From assembly GCA_001247695.2 (NCBI GenBank), contig LGRX02003779.1, forward strand, positions 1 through 64,000: a stretch of 64,000 nucleotides of DNA, given 5' to 3'. The DNA comes from Cymbomonas tetramitiformis. Its lineage: Eukaryota > Chlorophyta > Pyramimonadophyceae > Pyramimonadales > Pyramimonadaceae. The notes under the pieces are model-generated. The model had not been told where the DNA came from, searched no databases, and worked only from the letters and a program-made list of their open reading frames with translations. Position numbers and translations under genes: made by a program. Positions 54,361 to 64,000 of the stretch are shown here, piece after piece. Within the stretch, counting starts at the first letter, position 1. Each line of letters begins with the position of its first letter.

Positions 54361-55141
54361 ATGGGTGACTCAGCCTACTCTTTTTCCCTTACCACATTCT
54401 CCCCATCAGGAAAGCTCCTTCAGATTGAGTATGCTCTGACTGCTGTTGCTTCTGGAGCAACCTCACTCGGCATTAAGGCCACCAACGGTGTTGTGATCGC
54501 GACTGAAAAGAAACTTCCATCCATTCTTGTAGATGAAGAGTCCGTGAAGAAAACTTCACTCGTGACACCTAACACTGGTGTTGCATACAGCGGCATGGGA
54601 CCAGACTCTCGTGTCCTAGTACGTAAGGCACGAAAGTTGGCGCAAACATACTACAGAATGTATAAAGAACAGATCCCAGTGTCACAGCTGGTGCGCGAGA
54701 CAGCCACCGTGATGCAGGAGTCAACACAGCAAGGGTGCGTTTGTGTTTTATTTACATGAATATGTGCATAGCACTGCTGCTAAAGTGTTCAACGTTTTTT
54801 GGCGCAGCGGCGTAAGACCTTTTGGAGTCTCTCTCTTGGTGGCTGGATACGATGAACTCGGGCCCCAGCTTTACCAAGTTGATCCGTCTGGTTCATATTT
54901 CGCCTGGAAGGCTTCTGCTATTGGAAAGAATATGGTAAATGCCAAGACTTTCTTGGAAAAACGTTATAACGAGGAAATGGAGCTGGAAGATGCTATTCAC
55001 ACTGCCTTGTTGACTCTCAAGGAGGGTTTTGAAGGGCAGATCTCCGGGAATAACATTGAGGTTGGCATCATTGGTGACGATCGTCAGTTCAGGGTTCTTA
55101 CACCAGCTGAAATCACAGATTACCTGGAGGAAGTCGAGTAA
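54361..55141 (+). CDS. PSMA2: 20S proteasome subunit alpha type-2
   Basis: Exons 54361-54734 and 54808-55141 with a 73-bp GT-AG intron; the joined reading frame is 235 codons, the family length. The start [19 protein letters not shown] carries the alpha-subunit N-terminal signature. [17 protein letters not shown] is the plant-like form. [20 protein letters not shown] and [18 protein letters not shown] follow the junction. The end [14 protein letters not shown] is the normal C-terminus, at TAA. The subunit builds the outer ring of the 20S core and gates substrate entry; it has no catalytic threonine. No frame breaks are seen. It has only one intron, where many land plants have several. Other names are PAB or alpha-2. 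Confidence 0.97.
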
Positions 55142-57978
55142 TTTTCAAGGTGCGAACTTGCAGAAGCGGTATCGTGACACTCTAGCCGCTCAAAGAGTGA
55201 CTATAAACCTCGCTTAGCGGGGAGGGGCCAGGGTGTGCTTGTTGTTCCGCGTATATCTTCGCCCGTTCCTGAGTGTATCTACGCCTTCCGGTTGTCTTTT
55301 TTGTCCTCTGTCAACTAGAAATACACTTTTAAACTCTTCTAGAAATCGTGAAAAGATAAGTCGCTGGGGACACCTCTAGCCACTCGATGTTCTGCGCATC
55401 TGTAGATACTTTGCGTTGAGAGATAGTATTCAAAACCTTTTGGTTTTTCCTTCGACAACTCCTGTGACTCTGCTTTTGGTTGTATTACAGCAAGCTTTAA
55501 CTTGAATACTCTGTGGATATTCCAGGAGCGGATTTCAAGCTCACCCTTCCGAAGACGTGTTGCAAGACAGCTCAACGACTCCGCTGTGCGTAGAAAAAAT
55601 ATTGCTGAAAGGTGTATATCAAAAGTTGCTACCGGAGGAACAAACGAACACACGGATCTCGCATCCTATCTTGTGGTTTCCATACCACTGGCCACTTATT
55701 ATTGGAAGGCACCCGAACTCGGGGAATTTGTTGGTAAAGACGTGGTTGAAAAGTACTGTTTGGAACGACCGGTAATCACTGTTTGGTTAACACACCTGCT
55801 GTAGCTTGTAAAATTCACGCAGAAACGGGCAGGTCGACTGTTCTTCAGATCTCCGGACTCGAAGTCTTGTTACTGAACATGGGTGCCAGCTTGTTCAGTG
55901 CTTGACTGCCTGACTGGTGCTAATCAAAATAGTGGCACCCTTTGCATTATTTTCCTGTAAAACTCACAGCGGATTTTGGGGGGGGGAAGCTTTTATGTAA
56001 GTAATATTACATAATATGTCTTGAAGAGCACCTGATATGCTGCAAGCTTTTTCAGTTAAGCAAGTAAACGACAAGCAGGAGATACAACTATGAATTTGAC
56101 TATCACAAGGCAGGTTCTTCCTAGCGAGAGTGCACACAACACCCATTGTGAGAATTGAAGTGTGCCTGACGGTTTTGTTTGTCATAGAAACCGTACAATC
56201 AATCTGTGTGCTTACCAACATGCTCCATTTGGGCTCGATCCAGGCTCGAGACGCGTGAGTTTGAAAGCAATGCTAGAGTGTCATAGCGATTCATAATTTG
56301 CAGCACCCAACTAGCCATATAGGTCGTTCGTTCTGGTCAACAGCACACCATACGCAGCACCATTATGTGCCTGCACATAGGCAAAACACCTCATGCCAAG
56401 CATAATGTAGGCAACTGGTTTTAATAGATATCTATGCGCAGGCAAGCAATTTCAATGGTTGTATAAGGGGTACCCAAAATTTGGGGATATTTGTCAAAAT
56501 GACTGTGTGAACGTCGGCAAATTATTTTATATTGGTACGCGCATGCATCATTTGACTACGCGCAGACTGCTAGTACAAGCGTTTGCCTGCGCGCAGACTG
56601 TTAATGAAATCATTTGTCTACGCGAAGAGATTCATTAAAGCAGTTGCCTCTAAGCACAAATCGCTACGCAGCACATCTGGCTACACGCACATTGGGACAT
56701 TCGGTATTTGCTGTACGCGCATACTGAATTAAATCCTAATATTTCATATATGGGGCACACATCTAAGTTGTTAAATATGGAACGCCAATATAATGTCTTT
56801 AATATGGAAACCAATCTAACGAGTTAAACATGGAACACCAACCTAACTATGGAAGATCGATCCAATGTGTCAACTATAAGAGGATGACGTGTTTAGTATT
56901 AGAGACAAAAACTGGTGCCGTAAATAGGAAGTTTAAGTTGTTTTTTTAGATATGGGACACATGGTTGCTCAACATACCTTAATCGCGAAGTTATCGAGCG
57001 CGAGCGGGCGGGGGGGGGCGGGGGGCGGGGGCGGAGCGAAGCGGAGTCCCCACAATGCGACTCGGGACCAACGAGCGATATTCGCTATTGAAATCGCCTT
57101 CGGTGCATCGGCTGCGAGCGAATGCATGCGAGCAGTGTTTGTGATCGTAAAATATGCGCTTACCAACACAAGAGAGTCCGAAAAGCTATGGTACCAACGG
57201 GCGATATCCGTATGCCTCGGCCTTTTCACAAATTGTATTTCGCGGAAGCTCGTGCCAATGCACCCGACCTGCCACCTTGCTTGGAAGCAATCCTGACTCA
57301 GTCGTACATACGTTGGCTCTTACAATATTTCGACGCGGCCGAAGCACTTTCCACGTGCGTGATAAGACAGTGATACATGCTACAGATGAATCTGGTGGTC
57401 ATATTTATGGTGAAGTTTGCATATTCTGCTCAGGGGACCCGCAAAGTACTATCATGCGTGCGTGCTGCCTTCAGCTGTGGATGACTTCGGTTTGCTTCGT
57501 GTGTGAGAGAGAGAGAGAGATGAGAAATGCAAAAGCACGCATGTGCTACAGCTGATTGCACACGTGGCTGCTATTTTGAGTGTGCGCGCGCGCAAGTGAT
57601 GGGAGCGCGCATGTGCTCCATAGTATGTTGGATCCTTATCGATGAACCGGGGTGCTATTCGTAGTTAACACCTTAATCTATATATCTTATAGGCTGGAAG
57701 ATATCACCAAATAATGACTCATAGTTTAGGACAGCAGGTCCTTGCAATAATATTCCAAATTTAACTGACTTACTTTTTGGCTAGCAGCCACTTTTGTTCA
57801 GAATAGCAAAGCAGCGGGTCCGATCGAATCGACCTTCTATTCCTATCTACCAATGGCAATCAGCCATTTCAATGATCTTATCACAACATATTAGAATTCC
57901 ATGTCACCGGGGCATCAGCAATGCAGCAAGGAAATATATACTTATCAGATTGCTTCACTATCTAGCTTGAGCGCTAAT
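55142..57978. other. 3' flank of proteasome gene; no recognisable gene
   Basis: Starts with the 3' UTR. ORFs of about 60-130 codons (for example 55502-55804 and 57154-57555) show no domain. From about 56530 to 56720 diverged copies of a CTACGCGCAGACTG word recur. A G/C homopolymer-rich patch lies at 56998-57048 and a (GA)n tract at about 57508-57522. Confidence 0.5.
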
Positions 57979-58850
57979 CTACTGCTGCTGCCTCTTCCTA
58001 CGAGGTGCCACGTCCACTTCATCTTCTTCCTCAGAATCGTCCAGTACCACCACCTCGAAATGCGCAGGCTTGTCATCAGCATCCATTGCCTCTTGGGGCC
58101 ACACCTGATGACCGGTGCCCTTTTCATACAATGGAGATACTGGCCGACCACGTGCATGAGTGTCCAGTGCACACTCAGGAGATGCAGTATGACCACAAGT
58201 GGCAGATGCGCCCATGGCACCAATGGGTAGCTGGGCTGCAGTCTTCTTGTCCTCGAAGGCTGGAGTCTGCTGCCAACGTGTAGGGACTCTCCTCTTCCTC
58301 TTGCAGGAACTCACCACCCTGGGCTTGAGTTGTTCAGGTTGGTCATCAGACTTCTTTGCCACCTTGGTGCCATTAGTGTCATCAGCATCATTAGAGTCAC
58401 TCGGGTCAGAATCCACCAACAACTTCGGCTTCTTCCCCGGCTGGCTGCCGACACCCACGGTTTCGGCAGGATGACGGTCAGCATCGACATCATGATCATC
58501 GTTGTCATCACTGTTATCATTGTCATCATTGGCATACGCCGGCGAATTAGGGGAATAATCCGGGCCAGGAGAATATGCCAGCGAGGTGATGTCCGCCTCT
58601 GGCTCGGAGTCGGGAGATGGAGGTCTCGTCGGCGGCCCGTGGTAAGGAATACCCCGGTAGGGCGAAGTGGGTCGACTGGTACCATCTGGAAGGTCCTCAA
58701 AGTCATAGCACTGCATCAAAAATTCATTCGCCTTCGTGGCGTCTTCCAGAACCCAGCCCTGCCTCATTCGCCGCTCCCAACGCCACAACTGCCCTTCGAC
58801 GCCGACCACGCGATGTATTGCCACGCCCCTGGAATGCTGACCACCGAGGA
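57979..58850 (-). CDS. Acidic, NLS-containing protein of unknown function
   Basis: The coherent frame starts upstream of the first listed codon with HVWLLGGQHSRGVAIHRV, then VEGQLWRWERRMRQGWVLED. A long acidic region (NDDNDNSDDNDDHDVDADRH) and a basic cluster CKRKRRVPTRW follow, and the end is SEEEDEVDVAPRRKRQQQ. The first part has the feel of a folded module; the rest is disordered. It lies on the same strand as, and downstream of, the Gypsy remnant, so it may be an extra domain of that element. No recognised family. Confidence 0.45.
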
Positions 58851-59064
58851 GCCATACATGGCGGTCAAGGGCTCAGCGGTGCCTGCGAACTCGCGACTCC
58901 ATAGCTGCTCCAGTGGAAGTGAGTAATACTTGCCAGCGCTGGATGCCCCAAGGCCCGTTGCCTCCTGGCACAACTCCTCGGATCCTCTTAGCCTTGTCAG
59001 CACGGAGAGTCAGCGAAATGCTCAGCAAGAGCTAAGAACAACGAACAAGTGCCCTTCAGTGCAT

Positions 59065-59170
59065 GCCAAAAAAAGGCTTATGCGTAAATGCTTATGCGTG
59101 AGATGCTTATGCGTGAAATGCTTATGCGCGAAATTGCTCATGCGTGAAATGCTTATGCGTGAAAGGGGGC
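59065..59170. repeat. Short tandem repeat, ATGCTTATGCGTGAA
   Basis: About six units of 14-17 bp between the acidic ORF and the methyltransferase-like segment. It replaces or interrupts the rest of the methyltransferase. Confidence 0.85.
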
Positions 59171-59556
59171 TGCCACCTTTTATCCTTGTCCACGGAAAAT
59201 ACCTCACTCTGAGGGTAACATATCAGAAACTCCCTTTCCGCAGATCCATTTCCGCTAAACAACACAAGGATCCGGATTTCAGGTCGTGCCATGGTGGGAA
59301 AGGCCGCGAGTTGCGTAACGAAGGCGTCCGCCGAGGAACAGTAACTTTCCCACGACCGGCAGCCATCTCTCAGGGCTTCGCCAGTCTCGACCCAGGGGAT
59401 ATCCTGATCCTCTGCCGAAATTTCCAGGGTCAGCAAGGCATTTTGTTGTCGACGAAGCCGGCGTTACTTCTTCACCTTCTCTAAAGCTTTCTCCCTGATC
59501 TGTCCCTCATGCGAAAGACGAAGTCTTTCGAAGTCGGTAAGTTGCTCCCATTCCCC
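59122..59556 (-). pseudogene. Methyltransferase-like segment after the chromodomain
   Basis: Continues in the same frame as the chromodomain across a TGA at 59557-59559 and one TAA near 59480. After a linker with EWEQLTDFERLRLSHEGQIR it reads RILVLFSGNGSAEREFLICY and then EVFSVDKDKRW. FSGNGS is a motif I glycine loop of class I SAM methyltransferases, and the acidic end of the next strand (VDKD) fits the ribose-binding position. The motif IV region is missing because a tandem repeat begins. Capture of DNA methyltransferases by Gypsy elements is known in some algae. Target specificity cannot be judged here. Confidence 0.58.
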
Positions 59557-60700
59557 TCAAAAGTTTAGAGCTTCTCGAGTTTTCCAAGAGTCGTGTGCGT
59601 CAGAGTAGCCCGTCCAGCGGACTAAGAACTCCTCCTTCTCACCTCCCCCGCGGGTAGACTTAGCACGCCTTGCCAAATTTTTTGACGCATGGGTCTGTGA
59701 CTGTCCGTCCACAATAACCTTGGCTGGGATCGGTGTGCGATTCCGGTTGGCAAAATAGTCCTCGTCAGATTTGAAGGCTTTCAACCGGTGTTGAGCGAAG
59801 ACATCATGAATACGCCACTTCGACGGAAGCTTCAACCGATAAGCATTCGGTGCTCCTCTGTTCAGCTCAGGAAGTTCCTTCGATGATCGCTGAAGAACAC
59901 TTCGGTAACAGGCAGAGGCCCATGCCAGCGGGGACTCAGCTTGCGGTAGGTTTCGCGATTCGTGATACTCTCCGTCAGGTGGTTGGCCTCCACCCAGACT
60001 AAGTCTCCCACCTGGAAAGCCTTCACATGATGGCGGAGGTCGAACTGCAACCTTTGCCTCTGCTGAGCTAGGTGGAGTTTGGTCCGAGCATATTCCAGTT
60101 GGGCAGCGAACTTACTGGGCATCTCGTGGGCGGTGCCTTCACCCCCTTCCCGCCTGGCAGAAGGGCCGGTTGCGGCCTGGAAACACAAATCATGTCCAGT
60201 TGCGACATGGGGGGATGCCCTAGTACCAGCTCAAAGGAAGTAAACCCCGTGACATCACTACGCGTATCATTGATGGCAAACTCCACGTTAGCACACAATT
60301 GATCCCAGTCCTCTGGATTTCTACCTACGAACGGTCGCAGCATAATTATCCTCCACCGCACTCGATTGGTGTGCTCAGCTTGTCCATCCGAGCGGGGGTT
60401 GTAAGGAGTGGGCATGGCCACCTTAGTTCCCATTAGACGCATTAACTCTTTCCACATTTCATCTTGAAATCGAGGATCTTTATCGGACACCAGTTTCATG
60501 GGCGCCCCATGAAGTTTCCATACGTGCTCAAAATACAGTCTGTCCAGGGCCTCCGCGGAACTGTCTTGAAAGTTCATGTGGACCACGTGAACCATTTTGC
60601 TGAGCTTGCAAGTGAAGGTGGCGAAGGCGGCGTCGTAGTTCCTCGCGGTGACAGGTAACCCCGTCACGAGGTCACGAAGTCCACGCTCACCGCTTGCCAT
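59557..60700 (-). pseudogene. Ty3/Gypsy chromovirus integrase and chromodomain
   Basis: The integrase core shows MVHVVHMNFQDSSAEALDRL, then SDKDPRF (second D, near 60478) and NPRSDGQAEHTNR (E, near 60390), followed by FAINDTRSDVTGFTSFELVL. After a frameshift near 60180 the C-terminal part reads LEYARTKLHLAQQRQRLQFD and FQVGDLVWVEANHL, the usual GPY-like tail. A further shift leads to KWRIHDVFAQHRLKAF and a chromodomain EEFLVRWTGYSDAHDSWKTR. Integrase inserts cDNA; the chromodomain steers insertion to marked chromatin. RT and RNase H are not found upstream, so the element is truncated and broken by at least two frameshifts and a TGA. Confidence 0.9.
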
Positions 60701-61841
60701 AACCGAGTAGGAATGATGTGGGGATTTAACAACCCATCGGGATACGAGTTCCTAGGGCGAACAGCCTGACAAACAGCGCAAGAGTTCACCCATCTCCCCA
60801 CGTCGTCCGAGGCATTTTCCCACCAGACCCGCCGTAGCACCCTTTCCAGAGTTTTACGCTCAAGCGCCCAGACGCCCAGACTCTCAGACGCTCGTTACGC
60901 CCTCACATCACTGGTTTGCCCGATACGCCGAGTCAAAGTGCAGAGATTTCTCTGTAACTTGCCAACTTTGCCACTACTCGTCCTAGAGCAAGTTTTTAAC
61001 ATTCGAGCAAGGCAGCAAATGGTCCAAACGAAATATGGTGAGTATCGTAACGTGTGACATGCTCCTTGGACCCCTAGATAGTCATATATCGCTCGGAACA
61101 TACGCTCAATGAAAGTACACCCAATATTTCTCTGCAAACCATAACCCTAAAACCATAACCATAAGACCCTATACATGATTTGGCGATGCTTTACCATTTG
61201 CGCGAAGAATGAGGTAATTCGCATAAGTGTAGCGCAAGATGCGCGTGTTCTAGTATGATTTTCGAGCTTATGCCCGAATATCAGCTTTGCATCATGGGTA
61301 CTTCGACGTCGCGGTGTCAAGTGTCTCGTTGTGGTGTTAAGTGTCTCCGAACGGTGGTAGTGATCCACGGAACCACTTTCATTCCTTAATTTCGGTTGTC
61401 GCTTGCATGATGCAGTCGTTTCAGAATTAGTTTGAGGAATCCGTCCTCGGGGTCCGATGTTGGTAGTGGTGATGCCGCAACCCATTGGGCTCCCTGCAAC
61501 GTGCTCTACCGTATCGGCACCTCTAGCCACACCGAATTCCCTCTTGGTGTGCAGCTAATGTGTCAATCCGGGGGATGCACTGCTGCTCCAACTAAGAGCC
61601 AAATCCAATGGGGGATTTCAAGGTAGGCGATCTCTTACATCGAGAGCAGGCCCCATGATTTTTGTTGGATGTGACACTGTGACCACCAATTGCCACCTGT
61701 CACTTCCTTTGGCAGGCTGGGTGACCGTCACCGGTAGGTACGAAAACCCAGCATGCTAGGTATATATGCAGACTCTCTTTATATCAAGACACGCTTTACC
61801 GTTCTGATTTTCCGAAACCTTTATTCTAGGGTTTAACAGTT
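60701..61841. other. No recognisable gene
   Basis: The first part may be decayed integrase upstream sequence (CCCCACGTCGTCCGAGGCAT and around it, with cysteine-histidine-like codons on the minus strand). The rest shows nothing I can support. Confidence 0.45.

Positions 61842-61888
<47 letters not shown>
61842..61888. repeat. (CA)n(TA)n microsatellite, left part
   Basis: About 13 CA followed by about 10 AT units. The (TA)n run resumes at 62498 after the MITE, showing that the MITE entered the TA tract. Confidence 0.93.
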
Positions 61889-62497
61889 GGGATAAGTCTA
61901 GATTGGGTGTAGACATTTCATTATAATCCAGATTGGGTGTAGGCACTTCATTTTAATCTAGATTGGGTGTAGGCACTTCGTTTAATCTAGATTGGGTGTA
62001 GGCACTTCATTCTTAATCTAGATTGGGTGTAGGCACTTCATTTTAATCTAGATTGGGTGTAAGCACTTCATTTCGGTCTAGATTGGTTGTAGACACTGCA
62101 CTTTAATGTGCCATTGGGTGTAGACACATGTATAGGGGGTACGGGTCGCAATTTTCGTTGTTATTTGTTGCAAAGCCAATTCAACCGGTAGATATCAACA
62201 TCTGACCACAATGAACATATCTAACGGTTGAATTTGCGAAATTATGTTTTTGTATGGGATTACTAGTGAAAAACGGCTCGGAATCAATGTTTGTTGTTAT
62301 TTGTTGCAAAGCAAAACATCATTTCGCAAATTCAACCGGTAGATATCAACATCTAACCACAATGAAGATATCTAACGGCTGTATGCGGCCCAATCTAGAT
62401 TAAAATGAAGTGCCTACACCCAATCTGGATTAAAATGAAGTGCCTACACCCAATCTGGATTATAATGAAATGTCTACACCCAACCTAGACTTATCCC
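61889..62497. mobile_element. MITE with long inverted ends built of 30-bp repeats
   Basis: Ends GGGATAAGTCTAGATTGGGT and, inverted, GGGATAAGTCTAGGTTGGGT; complementarity extends about 100 bp with few mismatches. The left end has seven tandem units of about 30 bp (GATTGGGTGTAGGCACTTCA plus a TTTTAATCTA tail); the right end has three in reverse. The centre holds two copies of a hairpin (ATTCAACCGGTAGATAT against ATATCTAACGGTTGAAT). It is flanked by (TA)n on both sides, so a TA duplication is likely but cannot be measured. No coding capacity. Confidence 0.9.
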
Positions 62498-62926
62498 TAT
62501 ATATATATATATATATCACTTCTCTGTTATGTATCTAGCAGGTTTAGACCCACTTACGTTTGTTTAGCCACTGCGAGATTGCCACTATGGGTGGCTAAGT
62601 CTGGCCCCTTGGGATGGAGTGAGACGCTCCGTTCGTGAGAGCGCCGGCAGTGACGGGTATGGCCTAATTGTGGTGGGTTGATTTATAGCACGCCGCGGTA
62701 CCTTGGGACGCATGTTTTACGGAATTTCGTTTACGTTGGACTGGTTTACGATTCCTGGTTGGATCCCACACCTTTACGTATCGGCCGCCTCTACCACACG
62801 ATTTCCTTGACTTCTGCGATTTCTTTCTGATGGTATTTCGACTACCCTGCACATTTCTTGGCCAGCCCTCACTGCTATCGCTCTCACTCTCACTGCCTCG
62901 CTCCGCCCCTACAGTCCTCCTTCATT
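62498..62926. other. No gene; possible leader of gag element 3
   Basis: Begins with the remaining (TA)n. CAGCCCTCACTGCTATCGCT and CTCACTCTCACTGCC lie just before the gag ATG. LTR or primer-site sequence was not identified. Confidence 0.4.
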
Positions 62927-64000
62927 ATGGTAGCGGCCACTAGATCCACATCGATCACGGCTTCGCGCCGACGCTCACTGGCGACGATATTTGATTCAGC
63001 GGCTGCGCGACATGCGTACACGCCGCAAACACGTGTGGCGACTGCATCGGCAGCCAACTCAGTGGGAGCTACATTTCTTGCAGCTGTCCGCACCCTGCAA
63101 AGGGAGCATTATTTTTCGACGTCAAGGTGGCCAAGGCCGTCCAGCGAAAGCTTTTCGAATCCAAGGAAGACAGGTTTTCTGGAAACGAGTCCCACGCCTC
63201 CACACTCTTCACCAGACTGGTATCCGCGCTGCGGAATTCCTTTGTCATCGCGGGACCTTTGGCTTTGCTGGACTCTTCAAGCTGGACGACGCGACCCTGG
63301 CTGTGCGAGTGGAGGCGAACGATTTATTGTTCTACACCCTCGAGCTCCTGATTTACCCGACGGCGCCCACGGTAGACTGGATGGACTCTTCGAACTCCGC
63401 TTTCCCGTCGGACGGAAAGCGGGTTCTGCTGGAGTTCGCGAGGCGCATGCTGCACTCCGATGCGCCCTTTCAGGGGCGGTCCGACATGCTAGGGGTCCGT
63501 GTTCTCGCAAACGTGGATCCCCATGATGCAATTTGCGACTTCAACGCCGCACTGCTGAAGGCCGCGCGGACGAGTTCGACACTCGACGAGGAGGATGTCA
63601 AGTCCATCTTAATATACGCGCTGGACAGAGTATTATACCAGCCGGTGGTGGCACGACTCTTTCTCCATGCCCAACGAGCCGCCCACGAGCCACGACTACC
63701 TCCTCACGATACAGCAATGAGTTCGCAATTGTTATGCCGCCGCACACGTTAAGGCGGGGACCGACACCGGCAAGGCCTCCGCACTCCGCTACTCACACGG
63801 TAGATATTTCATGGAGCGCGACGAGGACGCCACCGGTGAGCCCGACACCGACATCGAGGACTTGCGGACCATGGTGCTCGACCTCCGCAAGAGGCAATTG
63901 ACCGCCCTGCCTCACCACCTCCGACGGGTCTACGCCTTCGCCTCGCGGCTACACCACGCGTGCGGACAAGCCGGACCGCAGAATGGAGACCAGGTCTGCT
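62927..64000 (+). pseudogene. Retrotransposon gag (element 3), 3' end outside window
   Basis: The ATG of MVAATRSTSITASRRRSL gives a basic start like gag element 1. Frameshifts near 63110 and 63280 separate three coherent parts: the start, KLFESKEDRFSGNESHASTL with LVSALRNSFVIAG, and LAVRVEANDLLFYTLELLIY through LIYALDRVLYQPVVARLF. A later part with DTGKASALRYSHGRYF and DIEDLRTMVLDLRKRQL mirrors DTGKAASGADGIS and LVKIMELKELVQ of gag element 1, so the two are one family. It runs past the window edge before any zinc knuckle. Confidence 0.68.

Overview
This window is eukaryotic nuclear DNA made almost entirely of nested and decayed transposable elements, with one clear host gene. The host gene is a 20S proteasome alpha-2 subunit (54361-55141) with plant-type motifs and one short GT-AG intron. 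GT-AG introns, chromodomain Gypsy and CACTA elements and GAG-only LTR elements point to an alga or plant. The single intron would suit an intron-poor alga such as a red alga, but a streptophyte alga cannot be excluded. No species is claimed.

Layout. 1-1340 is a 45-bp-type minisatellite. 1893-5305 is the 3' part of a retroelement: an RNase H domain, a zinc-binding tail and a Dam-like adenine methyltransferase domain (NPPF), in one frame broken by two stops and followed by a frameshift. 5.3-17.4 kb holds minisatellites (54, 38 and 42 bp units), a retroelement 3' remnant and DNA with no recognisable gene. 17.4-20.6 kb holds a decayed GAG-only element. 20.6-54.2 kb is a nest. A roughly 690-bp direct repeat, probably an LTR, occurs twice around a minus-strand gag, and both copies are split. 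The left copy carries a 12,127-bp transposon (20766-32892, 8-bp target duplication CTGATATC) and a 10,888-bp CACTA-like element (33068-43955, 3-bp duplication TAT). The right copy carries a TIR element (47863-53935, 4-bp duplication TTTA), which itself holds a 5.4-kb LTR element. Each LTR copy is intact where the other is broken, so every empty site can be read in this window. 54.2-55.1 kb is the proteasome gene. 58-60.7 kb is a Gypsy chromovirus remnant with integrase, chromodomain and a methyltransferase-like segment. 61.9-62.5 kb is a MITE whose inverted ends are tandem arrays. 62.9-64 kb is a third gag remnant.

Genes together. Both large DNA transposons carry two main genes facing away from each other across a shared, repeat-rich promoter interval. 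In the 12.1-kb element these are a DDE transposase and a protein with three PHD-like fingers and a Q-rich tail. In the CACTA element they are an eight-exon TNP2-type transposase with a visible D-D-E set and a four-exon acidic, NLS-tailed second protein. The CACTA subterminal motif (GTCCRYACG and its complement) fills both ends and most introns but is sparse in exons. Two unrelated retroelement remnants each carry a methyltransferase-like domain next to pol domains.
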